Shown here one piece after another: positions 44,335 to 55,691 of a stretch of 64,000 bases of DNA. The stretch's first letter is position 1. Each line of letters begins with the position of its first letter. This stretch comes from Acidobacteriota bacterium (GTDB lineage Bacteria; Acidobacteriota; UBA890; WLXD01). Both the position numbers and the translations under genes were made by a program. The stretch lies in assembly GCA_012103255.1 (NCBI GenBank), contig WLXD01000003.1, forward strand, positions 329,984 to 393,983. The letters are read 5' to 3'. The notes under the pieces are model-generated. The model worked only from the letters and a program-made list of their open reading frames with translations, was not told where the DNA came from and ran no database searches.

Positions 44335-46806
44335 GTGTCCGACATCGTCTATCAACTCGGCCTCGCGCTACGTCGCCTGCGGCGAACTCCCGGCTACAGC
44401 GTGACGATGATCGTGAACCTCACGCTGGGCTTCGGAGCATTCGCTGCACTCCTCGCCGTCGTCGACAGCGTCTTGCTCGCACCTCTCCCGTATGCGGAGC
44501 CCGAGCAGCTGATGGTGGTACACCACGAACTCCCCGGGATTCCGGCACAGGGGAATCCGGCGTTGTTCGGTGGCTTCCAGGGGCAGGCAACGCACTACGC
44601 GGACCGGAGCCAACTGGCCTCCGAAGTTGGTCTCTATACCTCGTTCGATGCGGCTCTCGAATCCTCGGGCGCGGTGGAGCACCTGAGCGCGGCGACCGTG
44701 AGTGCGGGCTTCCTCCGCGCTCTGGGCGTGCCCGCAATCCACGGGCGACTCTTCGTCGATGATGAGCCAGCGGCGCAGGGTATCGAGGGCGACGCGATGC
44801 TGATGGACACTCGACTCTGGGCGCGCGCCGAGCAGTCGGACGCACGGGTCGTGGGAAGCTCTCGCAAGCTGGACGGCGCCGATGCCGAGATCGTCGGCAT
44901 CCTCGGCGATCCCGGTCCCTTCCCGCTGCGCCGGCCCGCTCTGTGGACGGCACGGACGGACGCAGAGATCAATACGACCCCACAGCTCCTCGTCGACATG
45001 CTCCTTGTACGGGCCCGACCTGGTGTCAGCGCGGACGATCTGGCGACAGAGTTCGATCGCCTGCTGCTCGAGTTGCCCAACCTCATCGATGACGCTTTCG
45101 TCCAGCGCGCGGTAACGGAGGGTCGCATGCGCGCCCGGGTGACGCCGCTGGCTGAACACCTCACCGGACCCGTCGCGACCTCGCTTTGGCTCATGCTCGG
45201 TGCCGCCGCCCTGGTGCTTGTCGCTGCCGTCGCGAACGCAACCGGTCTGCAGCTCTTGCGCCGCGAGGCGGAGCGCCGCGAAGTGGCTCTCCGTCATGCA
45301 CTCGGCGCCAAGCAAATGGCGCTACTGCGCCACCACGGTGCGGAACTCATGGTGATCGTCGCCCTGAGCTGGGCGGGCGGAATGTGGCTGGCGCAATACG
45401 GCCTGACCTGGCTCCGTAACAGCAACGTGATCGATCTACCGCGCCTTGCCGAGACCGGGATGACAGCGACCACCCTCGTGGCAAGCCTGACCGCCGCAGT
45501 CGCCGCGCTGACTTGGCTCACGCTCGTCCGGGTTTCTCGCGCACGCAATCTACTAGCGTCGCTGCGCGGGAGCGGCGGCGCTGTTGGCGCGGAGGGCCGC
45601 GTTCGTTTCCGCAACCTGACGGCCTCCGCGCAGATCGCCGTCGCCACGTGCCTTCTCCTCGGCACTGGTCTCACCGTGCGCACCGTCATCGCGCTGCACG
45701 CGGTCGACCCCGGGTTCGAGCCAGCCGGGATCCTGGCCTTTCGAGTGCCGTTCCCCGCCAAGGAGATTCAAGCGGCTGGCGGCCTGGGCGTCGCGACTCC
45801 AGCGTACGACGCTTTCCGCGAGCGCCTCGAGGCGTTCCCGGGCATCGAGCGCGCAGGCTATGCGCAGTGCGCGCCGTTCATGAGCGGGTGTGGACCGGCG
45901 GGACTGACGCTGCGCGCTGCCGACGCTTCCGGTCAGGAAGCCGACGAGAATCTGGTCCTGATCATGCAAGCCTCGCCAGGCTATCTCGAGGCGCTCGGCA
46001 TTCCGCTCCTTGCCGGTCGCGGCTTTGTTGCAGACGATCACGAGAGCCCGCGCAACGCCGCGATCATCAGTCGTGCGGTCGCCGAAGCCATGTGGCCGAA
46101 CGATCCCTCGCCCTTGGGGAGGGAGATCCTCACACCTGACCTCCCGCATTTCACCCCTCTCACGGTGATCGGTGTGGTTGGTGAGGCCCGTCATACGAGC
46201 CTGCGAGCTGAAGGCGAACCGACTGTCTACCTCCCGGTAGTGCTGGCCGAACAGACCTACGAGCTCGACTCTGTGAGCTTCGTGACCCGGACCACGGCGC
46301 CAACAATGAGCCTGGTCGACGACATACGCGCGATTCTCACCGATCTACGGCCCGACGTGCCCATGACCGGAGCCACCTCTCTCGAAGGGCTGATCGACAC
46401 GGCGACCGCCCCCCTGCGGCTGGTCATCGGGCTTCTCGGGGCCGCGGCGATCGCGGTGGCGGTGCTCGCGGCCACCGGGGTGTACTCGGTGATCGCCTAC
46501 TCGGTCTCGCTGCGCCGACGTGAGTTCGGCGTGCGTCTCGCGCTCGGTGCCGACCCACCCCGTCTGCGACGCCTCGTGGCGCACCAGGCCTGGCTGCTCA
46601 CGTTGGTCGGCATGTCGGCCGGACTGCTGATCACGCTGGCTGCCGGTCGCTTCCTCGAGTCGATCGTCTTCGGCGTGCAGCCGTCCGATCCGGTCACCTA
46701 TGCGCTCGTTGCCGCGGGGTTGGGCGGCATCACCTGGTTCGCCGGATCGATCCCCGCCCGACGGGCGGCCCGAACGGATCCCGCGGTGGTCCTCCGCGGC
46801 GAGTAG
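44335..46806 (+). CDS. ADOP-type FtsX/MacB-like permease (module 2, no PadR upstream)
   Basis: An 823-residue duplicated permease of the ADOP type. It lacks the long cytoplasmic prefix of the other copies and begins almost directly with the first MacB core (GLALRRLRRTPGYSVTMIVN). The first FtsX block has LQLLRREAERREVALRHALG; the second YSVIAYSVSLRRREFGVRLA and ends ARRAARTDPAVVLRGE. It starts with GTG at 44335, with GGAGAG upstream. It is preceded by the 6-bladed propeller lipoprotein rather than a PadR gene, which sets it apart from the other four permeases here. No ABC ATPase is adjacent. Confidence 0.9.
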   Translation: MSDIVYQLGLALRRLRRTPGYSVTMIVNLTLGFGAFAALLAVVDSVLLAPLPYAEPEQLMVVHHELPGIPAQGNPALFGGFQGQATHYADRSQLASEVGLYTSFDAALESSGAVEHLSAATVSAGFLRALGVPAIHGRLFVDDEPAAQGIEGDAMLMDTRLWARAEQSDARVVGSSRKLDGADAEIVGILGDPGPFPLRRPALWTARTDAEINTTPQLLVDMLLVRARPGVSADDLATEFDRLLLELPNLIDDAFVQRAVTEGRMRARVTPLAEHLTGPVATSLWLMLGAAALVLVAAVANATGLQLLRREAERREVALRHALGAKQMALLRHHGAELMVIVALSWAGGMWLAQYGLTWLRNSNVIDLPRLAETGMTATTLVASLTAAVAALTWLTLVRVSRARNLLASLRGSGGAVGAEGRVRFRNLTASAQIAVATCLLLGTGLTVRTVIALHAVDPGFEPAGILAFRVPFPAKEIQAAGGLGVATPAYDAFRERLEAFPGIERAGYAQCAPFMSGCGPAGLTLRAADASGQEADENLVLIMQASPGYLEALGIPLLAGRGFVADDHESPRNAAIISRAVAEAMWPNDPSPLGREILTPDLPHFTPLTVIGVVGEARHTSLRAEGEPTVYLPVVLAEQTYELDSVSFVTRTTAPTMSLVDDIRAILTDLRPDVPMTGATSLEGLIDTATAPLRLVIGLLGAAAIAVAVLAATGVYSVIAYSVSLRRREFGVRLALGADPPRLRRLVAHQAWLLTLVGMSAGLLITLAAGRFLESIVFGVQPSDPVTYALVAAGLGGITWFAGSIPARRAARTDPAVVLRGE

Positions 46807-46862
46807 CCCGCGCTGCCCGCACTCTTTTTGAGCGCCGACGAAACCTCGTTGCGTCTTCTCGC

Positions 46863-46880
46863 GTCTATGTCCATAGACAT
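46863..46880. promoter_or_regulatory. Operator before PadR-ADOP module 3
   Basis: GTCTATG-TC-CATAGAC is a perfect 7-bp inverted repeat at 46863-46878. Overlapping it, ATGTC-CATA-GACAT (46867-46880) fits the ATGT...ACAT dyad described for PadR proteins. It lies 32 bp before the PadR start in a 105-bp spacer and is followed by an AT-rich ATATATG that may be part of the promoter. Confidence 0.6.
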
Positions 46881-46911
46881 ATATGCAAGTTGACCACTAC
46901 CTCGACGAACG

Positions 46912-47292
46912 GTGACCCGAATCTTGAAGCCAACGAAGCGCGACCCGGGAGATCACCTGCCCCTGCTGGCACGGGATTTCTACATTCTCTTCTTTCTTGC
47001 GCAGCGCGAACGCCATGGCTACGGGCTGGTGAAAGACATCACCTCTCACAGCAACGGGGCAGTGAGACTCGATCCCGCGAATCTCTACCGCGGAATCAAC
47101 AAACTCTCCGCCTCAGGCCTCGTCGAGGACGGGCCCCGCCGGAGCGATAGCGCCGGCGGCCGTGAGCGACGCTACTACCGGATCACCCAGCTCGGGCGCG
47201 ACGTCGTATCTGCCGAAGCCGCTCGACTGCGGAACCTGGCGAAGGCCGCCGAAGCTGCCAACCTGATCGCCGAGCGCGACAACCTGTCGTGA
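46912..47292 (+). CDS. PadR-family regulator of ADOP module 3
   Basis: A 126-residue winged-helix regulator: FYILFFLAQRERHGYGLVKD (helix 1 with the HGYG turn), VRLDPANLYRGINKLSASGL (recognition region) and the wing RERRYYRITQLGRDVVSAEA, then a C-terminal helix. It starts with GTG at 46912 with no obvious Shine-Dalgarno sequence. Its stop overlaps the next permease's GTG as GTGA. An upstream palindrome with an ATGT/ACAT dyad suggests autoregulation. Confidence 0.9.
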   Translation: MTRILKPTKRDPGDHLPLLARDFYILFFLAQRERHGYGLVKDITSHSNGAVRLDPANLYRGINKLSASGLVEDGPRRSDSAGGRERRYYRITQLGRDVVSAEAARLRNLAKAAEAANLIAERDNLS

Positions 47293-49989
47293 GAGATATC
47301 CCGCTGCGCCGCCTCCTCGGCTCCACCTACCGCGGAATGCTCCGGCTCCTGCCGCGAGCACTGCGGCGCAGCCGCGAACACGAAATGGTCGAACTGTTCG
47401 ACGAACTGTATGCGGATGCGCATCGCCGAGCCGGACTGCCAGCCGCACTCGCCGCGTTCGGCCACGCAGCCACCGGCCTCGTCCGCGCAGCAGCCGCGGA
47501 GCACTGGCACGGCGCTCACAGCATTCCCCCACGATTCGAGGCAGCAAGCATGTTTGGTTCTTTGCTCAATGATTTTCGCCAGGCGGCCCGCGGTCTGCGT
47601 CGGACCCCGGCCTTCAGCGCGATCTCGGTTCTTACCCTCGCGCTCGGCATCGGATCCACGACGGCGATCTTCAGCCTGGTCTACGGAGTCGTCATCCAAG
47701 GGCTGCCCTACGACGAGGCCGATCGCCTCGTGTATCTCGATCACAAGGCACCGCCGCTCGGCTTCGAAGCGGGCCTGGGATCAGCGCCCGGGTTATTTCT
47801 CCACTACACGAATCACGCCCAGCTCATCGAAAGCGTCAGCTACTGGGAGAATTTCTCGGTGACAGTGACCGGCGCTGACATGGATCCGGAGCGGGTCCCT
47901 GCCGTGGCGACCACATCAACGCTCTTCGAAGCGCTGCGGCTCCGCCCGTTGCATGGCCGGCTGTTCACAGCCGCCGATGATCTTCCCGACGAACCTCGAG
48001 GCGTCATTCTCAGCCACCGTTACTGGATTAGGCGCTTCGCAGCGGACGCGACGGTGATCGGCAGTGATCTCATCATCGGCGGCAATCCCTACCCCGTGGT
48101 CGGGGTGCTTCCGGCCGATTTTCGTTTCGGCACGGCAGAGCTCTTTCTCGACAGCAATCGCACCTACGCCGACAACTTCAGCGGGTTCAACGGCGGGTCG
48201 ATCGCCCGGCTGCGCCCAGGGGTCACCCTCGACGCGCTGCGCGAGGACCTGGACGCGCGCCTCCACGAGATCGATCGCACCTATCCGGATCCGGCGATCA
48301 AGGGGTTCGTCACGGACGGCGGCGTGAGGTCGAATCCGATGGCCATGAAGGACTGGCTGATCGGGCCGGTGGGCCAGGTTCTGTGGATCTTGCTGGGCAC
48401 CGTTGGCCTCGTGCTCCTGATCGCTTGCGCCAACGTCGCAAACCTCTTCCTCGTCCGCTCGGACTCTCGACAACGCGAGGTCGCGGTACGGCATGCGCTC
48501 GGAGCAAGTCGGCTTCAGGTCTTGAGGGGGTTCCTCGCGGAAAGCTCTCTGCTGGGCCTCTCCGGCTGCATCCTCGGCCTCGCGATCGCGCAGGGAGGCG
48601 TGGTGATGCTGCTCGAGCGCATCCCGTTCGAGCTTCCCCGAGCTTCCGAAGTTGGTCTGAGTCTCCCGGTGCTCGGGTTTGCGGCATCGGTCTCTCTTCT
48701 GGCCAGCCTTGTCTTCGGCTGTTTGCCCGCGCTCCGCGGTCGCGGGGCTCTCGTCGATTCGCTGCGAGACGGAAGCCGGACCAGCACCATCAGCAAGGCC
48801 CGTGTGCGCACACGCCAGAGCCTGGTGGTGGCGCAGATCGGACTGTCGCTGGTGCTGCTGTCCGGCGCGGGTTTGATGACCCGGAGCGCCGAACTGGCGG
48901 CAGTAGACCCGGGCTTCGACAAGACCGACGTCCTCACATTCCAGATCGCGCTGCCCAGCTCGCAGTACCCGGAGAGCGCCGACGTCACCTCTTTCCATGA
49001 CGTGGCTCTCGCTCGCCTGGCGACTCTCCCCGGCGTGATCTCCGCGGGTGCAACACGAGACCTGCCTCTACGCGGGCGCGGCGGCGGCGATGCGCTATTC
49101 AGAGAAGACGATCCGCCTGCTGAGGGAGAAATCCCCCCCGGTAGTGTGGGTTACCCGCGTGACGCCAGAGTTCTTCTCGACGATGCGCATCCCGCTAATT
49201 CGAGGGCGCACGATCTCACAGGACGACCAGGACGAAGAGCGAACCGTCGTCGTACTCGACCAAACCGCGGTCGATGTCTTTTTCGACGGCGAAGACCCGG
49301 TTGGCGAACGCGTGAAGATCGGGCTCGACCCGTCCAGAGAGTGGACCGAGGTCGTCGGGGTGGTCGGAAGGACCGTCCGCGAAACGCTCTCAGAGGCTCC
49401 GACCCCGATGGCCTATGTGTCCACAACGGGAGACAGCTTCAACAGCGCGCGATTGATGTCGTATGCCATCCGCGTCGATGGACCGCCCCTCGCCATAGCC
49501 GACGCGGTGCGGTCCACCCTGAGGTCCATGGACGCAAACCTGCCGGTCGTCCAGATGCGCCCGCTGGAGGCCATCGTTGCGGAGGCCGAGGCGCCGATGG
49601 CGTTCACCATGATGATGCTCGGGATCGCCGCCGGCGTTGCCGTGCTGCTCGGCGGCATCGGTGTCTATGGCGTGATCAGCTACATCGTGGGCCATCGGAC
49701 AACCGAGATCGGTATCCGTATGGCGCTAGGCGCTGGCGGTGGCGACGTGCGTCGCATGCTGCTCGGGCAGGGGGCATTCGTCGCCTGCCTCGGTCTCGGA
49801 GCCGGACTCGGGGCAACGCTCTTGTTGGCACGGCTGGTCGAATCGCAACTGTACGGCGTCGACCCACTCGATCCGCTCACACACGCACTCACGAGTGTGT
49901 TGCTCTTCAGCACCGTCCTGTTCGCTACATGGGTACCCGCCTGGCGTGCATCGCGCATCGATCCGAACGTAGCGTTGCGCGGCGACTGA
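47289..49989 (+). pseudogene. ADOP-type permease (module 3), frameshifted in a C7 run
   Basis: When restored, a full-length ADOP permease of about 900 residues. The N-terminal prefix (residues 1 to about 85) contains RSREHEMVELFDELYADAHR, then FRQAARGLRRTPAFSAISVL opens the first core. The frame from GTG 47289 is good up to EGEIPP and then turns to nonsense, ending at 50147. In the next frame the protein resumes as VVWVTRVTPEFFSTMRIPLI and ends normally at 49989 (WRASRIDPNVALRGD). The junction is the seven-C run at 49133-49139; six C's would keep the frame. It may be slippage, phase variation or a sequencing error. GTGA overlap with the PadR gene. Confidence 0.82.
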
Positions 49990-50029
49990 GAGTCCGACGC
50001 GCACGGCAGGTCCCTGCTACGGTGCCGAC

Positions 50030-52469
<2,440 letters not shown>

Positions 52470-52547
52470 CTAGTCGCTTCCGGGTCCGGATCTCCAGAAC
52501 GGTCCGATCATTCTAGTGACCCGCGAGCTCCCGCGAGTGCGAGGGTT

Positions 52548-55250
52548 TCATTCGCGCCAGATCGCCATCCGAGGGCTCATCTGAACGGCGCGACGGGTTG
52601 GTACGTAGGTAGCCAGCAGCACGAAGCTGCTGATCAGGGTAGGCACACCGAGCCCTGCTGTGAGGAGCACCGCCAGATCCAACGCCATGAACCTCGATAC
52701 GGCGAACGTGCCGACCCCGGCCACCGCTGACGCCATCCCGAGGCCAACAGCGAGCTGGCGACCGCCGCCGCGCAGAAAGAGTTGAACGATGCGGGCGTTG
52801 CTTGCGCCAAGCGCTCGCCGGATCCCGATTTCCTGGGTGCGCTGGGTAACGGATCGAGCAGTCAGTCCGTAGATGCCGCCGATCGCCAGAAGCAGCGCGA
52901 ACCCGAAGCACCCCACGAGAGCCTTGCTCGCCGCGCTCGACATGCCCTGCATCTGTCCGAGCATCTCGTCGAAGTCCATGATGCGCTGAGCCTCGACGGT
53001 TGGCCCAACTTCAGCCAACGCGTCGTAGAACGCCGCGATCGCCGGACGCGAATCACCGCGGTGACGGAACGTGATTCCCGCGAAGCTGGGACCCAACTGT
53101 CGCATGGGCACGTAGAGCGTATCGGTGCGCCGATTGCGACTCAGAGGATTCCCCTCCATCACGTCGCTCACAACACCGACCACGGTTCGCCACGGTTCGC
53201 CGTTGGAACCTGCGTCCTCAACCGAGCCTACCCGTACACGTTTGCCCAGTGGGCTCGCGTCAGGCCAGAGATCCCGCGCCAACGTCTCACTGACGATGGC
53301 CGTGGGCGCGCCGCCAAGTCCGTCCCGTGCATCGAACCGCCGGCCGGAGAGCACCTGCAGACCGATGACGTCGAGATCTCCCATGTGGGTGCGCACGTAG
53401 GCGTCGGGCTGTGCCCCTGCGTCTTCGTACTGGACGCCGTCGATACTGAGGCGCTGGTCCCCTCCGCCGATCTGAGCACGCACCATCACGTTGTCCACGG
53501 CACCGTCGCCCGCCATCGAGGCAACGAGACGATCCAGCACCGCCAGTCGCATCTCCGGCGTCGAGTGTGTGTCGCGATCGATACTCACCGAGCCGATGAG
53601 CACGTTCTCGGTCGATACGCCCAGATCGATGTTCCCAGCGCGCTGGGCGATGTAGCCGGTCAGACCGCCGAGGAAGAGCAATACCGAGATCGCAGCGATC
53701 TGCACCACAACAAGCGTCCGCGAAAGGCGATCGGTGGCCAGGTTGCCGCCTTGCGGACCTTCGCGGAGCGCTGCGTTGGTATCGGCGCGAACAACCCGCC
53801 ATGCCGGGAGTCCGCCGACGATCAGCATGGTCAGGCCGGCCAGAGCGCAACCGGCGAGCACCGTGCGCGCATCCATTCCCCAGCGCCACCAGTACGCGAG
53901 TCCCTCCGGCACCGCCGCGCGAGCACGCGCATCGAAGATCGCCAACGCCTGCGAAGCGATCAGGGTCGCCGACGTGGCCGCCACCAGTGTCAGAACAACT
54001 CCCTCACCCATCATTTGCCTCACGAGGCGACTCCGGGGCGCGCCGATGGCCACGCGGATGCTGATCTCTCGGCTCCGTTCGAGAGCACGCGCGAGCAGCA
54101 TGTTGCCGGCATTCACGCAGGCGAGCAGGAGAATGAAGCCGGACGCGAGGTGCATCAGCACATAGACGAGCGGCGCTTCGTCGCCCATCTGCGTCATCTG
54201 GAAAGTGCGCGTCGTCGCCGACTGGGGGGCGTCGGCCAGCACGTCCGCGCCGATGAGCGTGGAACGATAGCGCTGAATGAGTTCGTGCATCTCGATGTTC
54301 GCGCGCTCCGCGGTGACCTCTGGTCGCAGCAGGGCGTACGCGTTGACAAACGTCTGTGGTCCCGCGACCGGACTCAGTGTTTCGTCACTCGCGGCAAACC
54401 ACAGATGCCCGAACACCGGGAAGCCAAAGGCTTCAGGCATTACCCCTACGACCTGCGTCCGTGTCCCGTTCACCTCGATAAACGTGTCCACCACATCCGG
54501 ATCGGCACCGAACGCGGTGTTCCAGACTCGGTGGCTCAGCACGACGACCGGCGCTGCCCCGGGCTCCGCGTCGGCCGGAACGAGGCGCCTGCCGAGCAGC
54601 GGCGAGGCCTTGGCAACATCGAACATGTTCGGGTCGGCGTACGTTCCGAAGCTGGATCGCGGCTCGTCTCCGCCGCGCAGGAGCACCGGAAGCGTGATGT
54701 AGCCGCCCACATATTCGAAACTCTGCGCATTGCGCTTGATGAAATCGTAGACGTCGCCGTCCGGGATGCCGGACCTGCCGTCCTGCACCACCATGATGCG
54801 CGTCGCCGCGTCACCATCGGGCAGCGGCAAGGGCTTGTGCAGCACCGTGTACATGAACGAATAGGTAAAGATCGACACGCTCAGCCCACCGGTGAGGATG
54901 ATCGCCGTCATCAGGGCGAACGCAGGGCGGCGGCGCAGCAGTCTCAGCGAGTAACGCAGATCAAGCGCCCCCTGGCCGACAGCGCGGAGCACAGCGGTAC
55001 CGTGACCGATATCCGACGCACCCCCGAGCTCACACGCACTGACCTTGCGGAGTTCGCGGACGCGCGCGGGCCGCATCGTCATGAAGAGCTGTCGCCGAAG
55101 CCACTTGCCGGCCCGCTTCGAATCGTCGACGCACCGCGACTGATATCCCTCATCAAGGTCGCGACACAGAGCCGAGTGGACCGGCCCGGGAAGGCAGCTG
55201 GCCAAGACCCGGTTGAGCCATCGGGCGACAATCGGCCATTGCACGCTCAT
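52548..55250 (-). CDS. ADOP-type FtsX/MacB-like permease (module 4)
   Basis: A 900-residue duplicated permease. A prefix of about 90 residues precedes the first core (DLRYSLRLLRRRPAFALMTA). The first FtsX part includes ACVNAGNMLLARALERSREI and IRVAIGAPRSRLVRQMMGEG; the second includes IGGIYGLTARSVTQRTQEIG and ends VQMSPRMAIWRE, more divergent than the usual 'DPxxxLR'. No ATPase partner is adjacent. Its ATG overlaps the PadR stop (ATGA). The plus strand of this gene has an 839-codon open frame, which I regard as a shadow caused by codon bias. Confidence 0.88.
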   Translation of the reverse strand: MSVQWPIVARWLNRVLASCLPGPVHSALCRDLDEGYQSRCVDDSKRAGKWLRRQLFMTMRPARVRELRKVSACELGGASDIGHGTAVLRAVGQGALDLRYSLRLLRRRPAFALMTAIILTGGLSVSIFTYSFMYTVLHKPLPLPDGDAATRIMVVQDGRSGIPDGDVYDFIKRNAQSFEYVGGYITLPVLLRGGDEPRSSFGTYADPNMFDVAKASPLLGRRLVPADAEPGAAPVVVLSHRVWNTAFGADPDVVDTFIEVNGTRTQVVGVMPEAFGFPVFGHLWFAASDETLSPVAGPQTFVNAYALLRPEVTAERANIEMHELIQRYRSTLIGADVLADAPQSATTRTFQMTQMGDEAPLVYVLMHLASGFILLLACVNAGNMLLARALERSREISIRVAIGAPRSRLVRQMMGEGVVLTLVAATSATLIASQALAIFDARARAAVPEGLAYWWRWGMDARTVLAGCALAGLTMLIVGGLPAWRVVRADTNAALREGPQGGNLATDRLSRTLVVVQIAAISVLLFLGGLTGYIAQRAGNIDLGVSTENVLIGSVSIDRDTHSTPEMRLAVLDRLVASMAGDGAVDNVMVRAQIGGGDQRLSIDGVQYEDAGAQPDAYVRTHMGDLDVIGLQVLSGRRFDARDGLGGAPTAIVSETLARDLWPDASPLGKRVRVGSVEDAGSNGEPWRTVVGVVSDVMEGNPLSRNRRTDTLYVPMRQLGPSFAGITFRHRGDSRPAIAAFYDALAEVGPTVEAQRIMDFDEMLGQMQGMSSAASKALVGCFGFALLLAIGGIYGLTARSVTQRTQEIGIRRALGASNARIVQLFLRGGGRQLAVGLGMASAVAGVGTFAVSRFMALDLAVLLTAGLGVPTLISSFVLLATYVPTRRAVQMSPRMAIWRE

Positions 55251-55576
55251 CGTCGACCGCCGGGCGCGCTAACGCCTTCCCACATGGAATCGATCATCTG
55301 ACGGGCGCGCTCGAGCGCGCTCCAGCCTGCGTCGGTAAGAGCGTAGAACCGGCGCGGACGACCGGTGGCCTCGGCACGCGACTCCGGCGTGGAACTCACC
55401 AGGCCTTTGTTCTCGAGACGCGACAACGTCACGTACACGGACGCAATCGCGACGTCGCGCCCCGTCGTCTGCAGGATCTCCTCGTGCACGGGCACGCTGT
55501 ATGCGTCATCACCCACGCGGGCCAGCGCAAGCATCACCACCTGCTCGAACTCACCGGGATAGTTCGACTTACCCAT
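55247..55576 (-). CDS. PadR-family regulator of ADOP module 4
   Basis: A 109-residue winged-helix regulator: FEQVVMLALARVGDDAYSVP (helix 1), VAIASVYVTLSRLENKGLVS (recognition helix with the SVYxTLxRLExKG signature) and the wing GRPRRFYALTDAGWSALERA. It ends in a short helix. It is coupled to the permease by an ATGA overlap and preceded by nested palindromes at 55612-55656, which overlap a TTGACA -35. The HTH sequence is quite different from the other three PadR proteins here, matching their different operators. Confidence 0.92.
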   Translation of the reverse strand: MGKSNYPGEFEQVVMLALARVGDDAYSVPVHEEILQTTGRDVAIASVYVTLSRLENKGLVSSTPESRAEATGRPRRFYALTDAGWSALERARQMIDSMWEGVSAPGGRR

Positions 55577-55611
55577 GGTCTTCTCGCTACGTTCAGGGAA
55601 TCAATCTAAAC

Positions 55612-55659
55612 AATGTCAGGATTGACCAATCCTCTGGGTTAATCCCGACATTGTCAAGA
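55612..55659 (-). promoter_or_regulatory. Nested palindromic operator of PadR-ADOP module 4
   Basis: Outer arms ACAATGTC (55612-55619) and GACATTGT (55649-55656) form a perfect 8-bp inverted repeat. Inside it AGGATTG-AC-CAATCCT (55620-55635) is a second perfect repeat. On the minus strand TTGACA (55659-55654), a consensus -35, overlaps the outer arm. The outer arms contain ATGT/ACAT, the PadR half-sites. The PadR start codon is 36 bp downstream. Confidence 0.65.
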
Positions 55660-55691
55660 ACGTTCTGAACACGAGAAGAGTTGCACTGCCC

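Noticed and set aside
52782-55301. 839-codon open frame on the plus strand
   Set aside because: It lies antisense over the ADOP permease (52548-55250), whose minus-strand protein has clear domain motifs. The plus translation is His/Arg/Gln-rich without any motif, a known effect of GC-rich codon bias.
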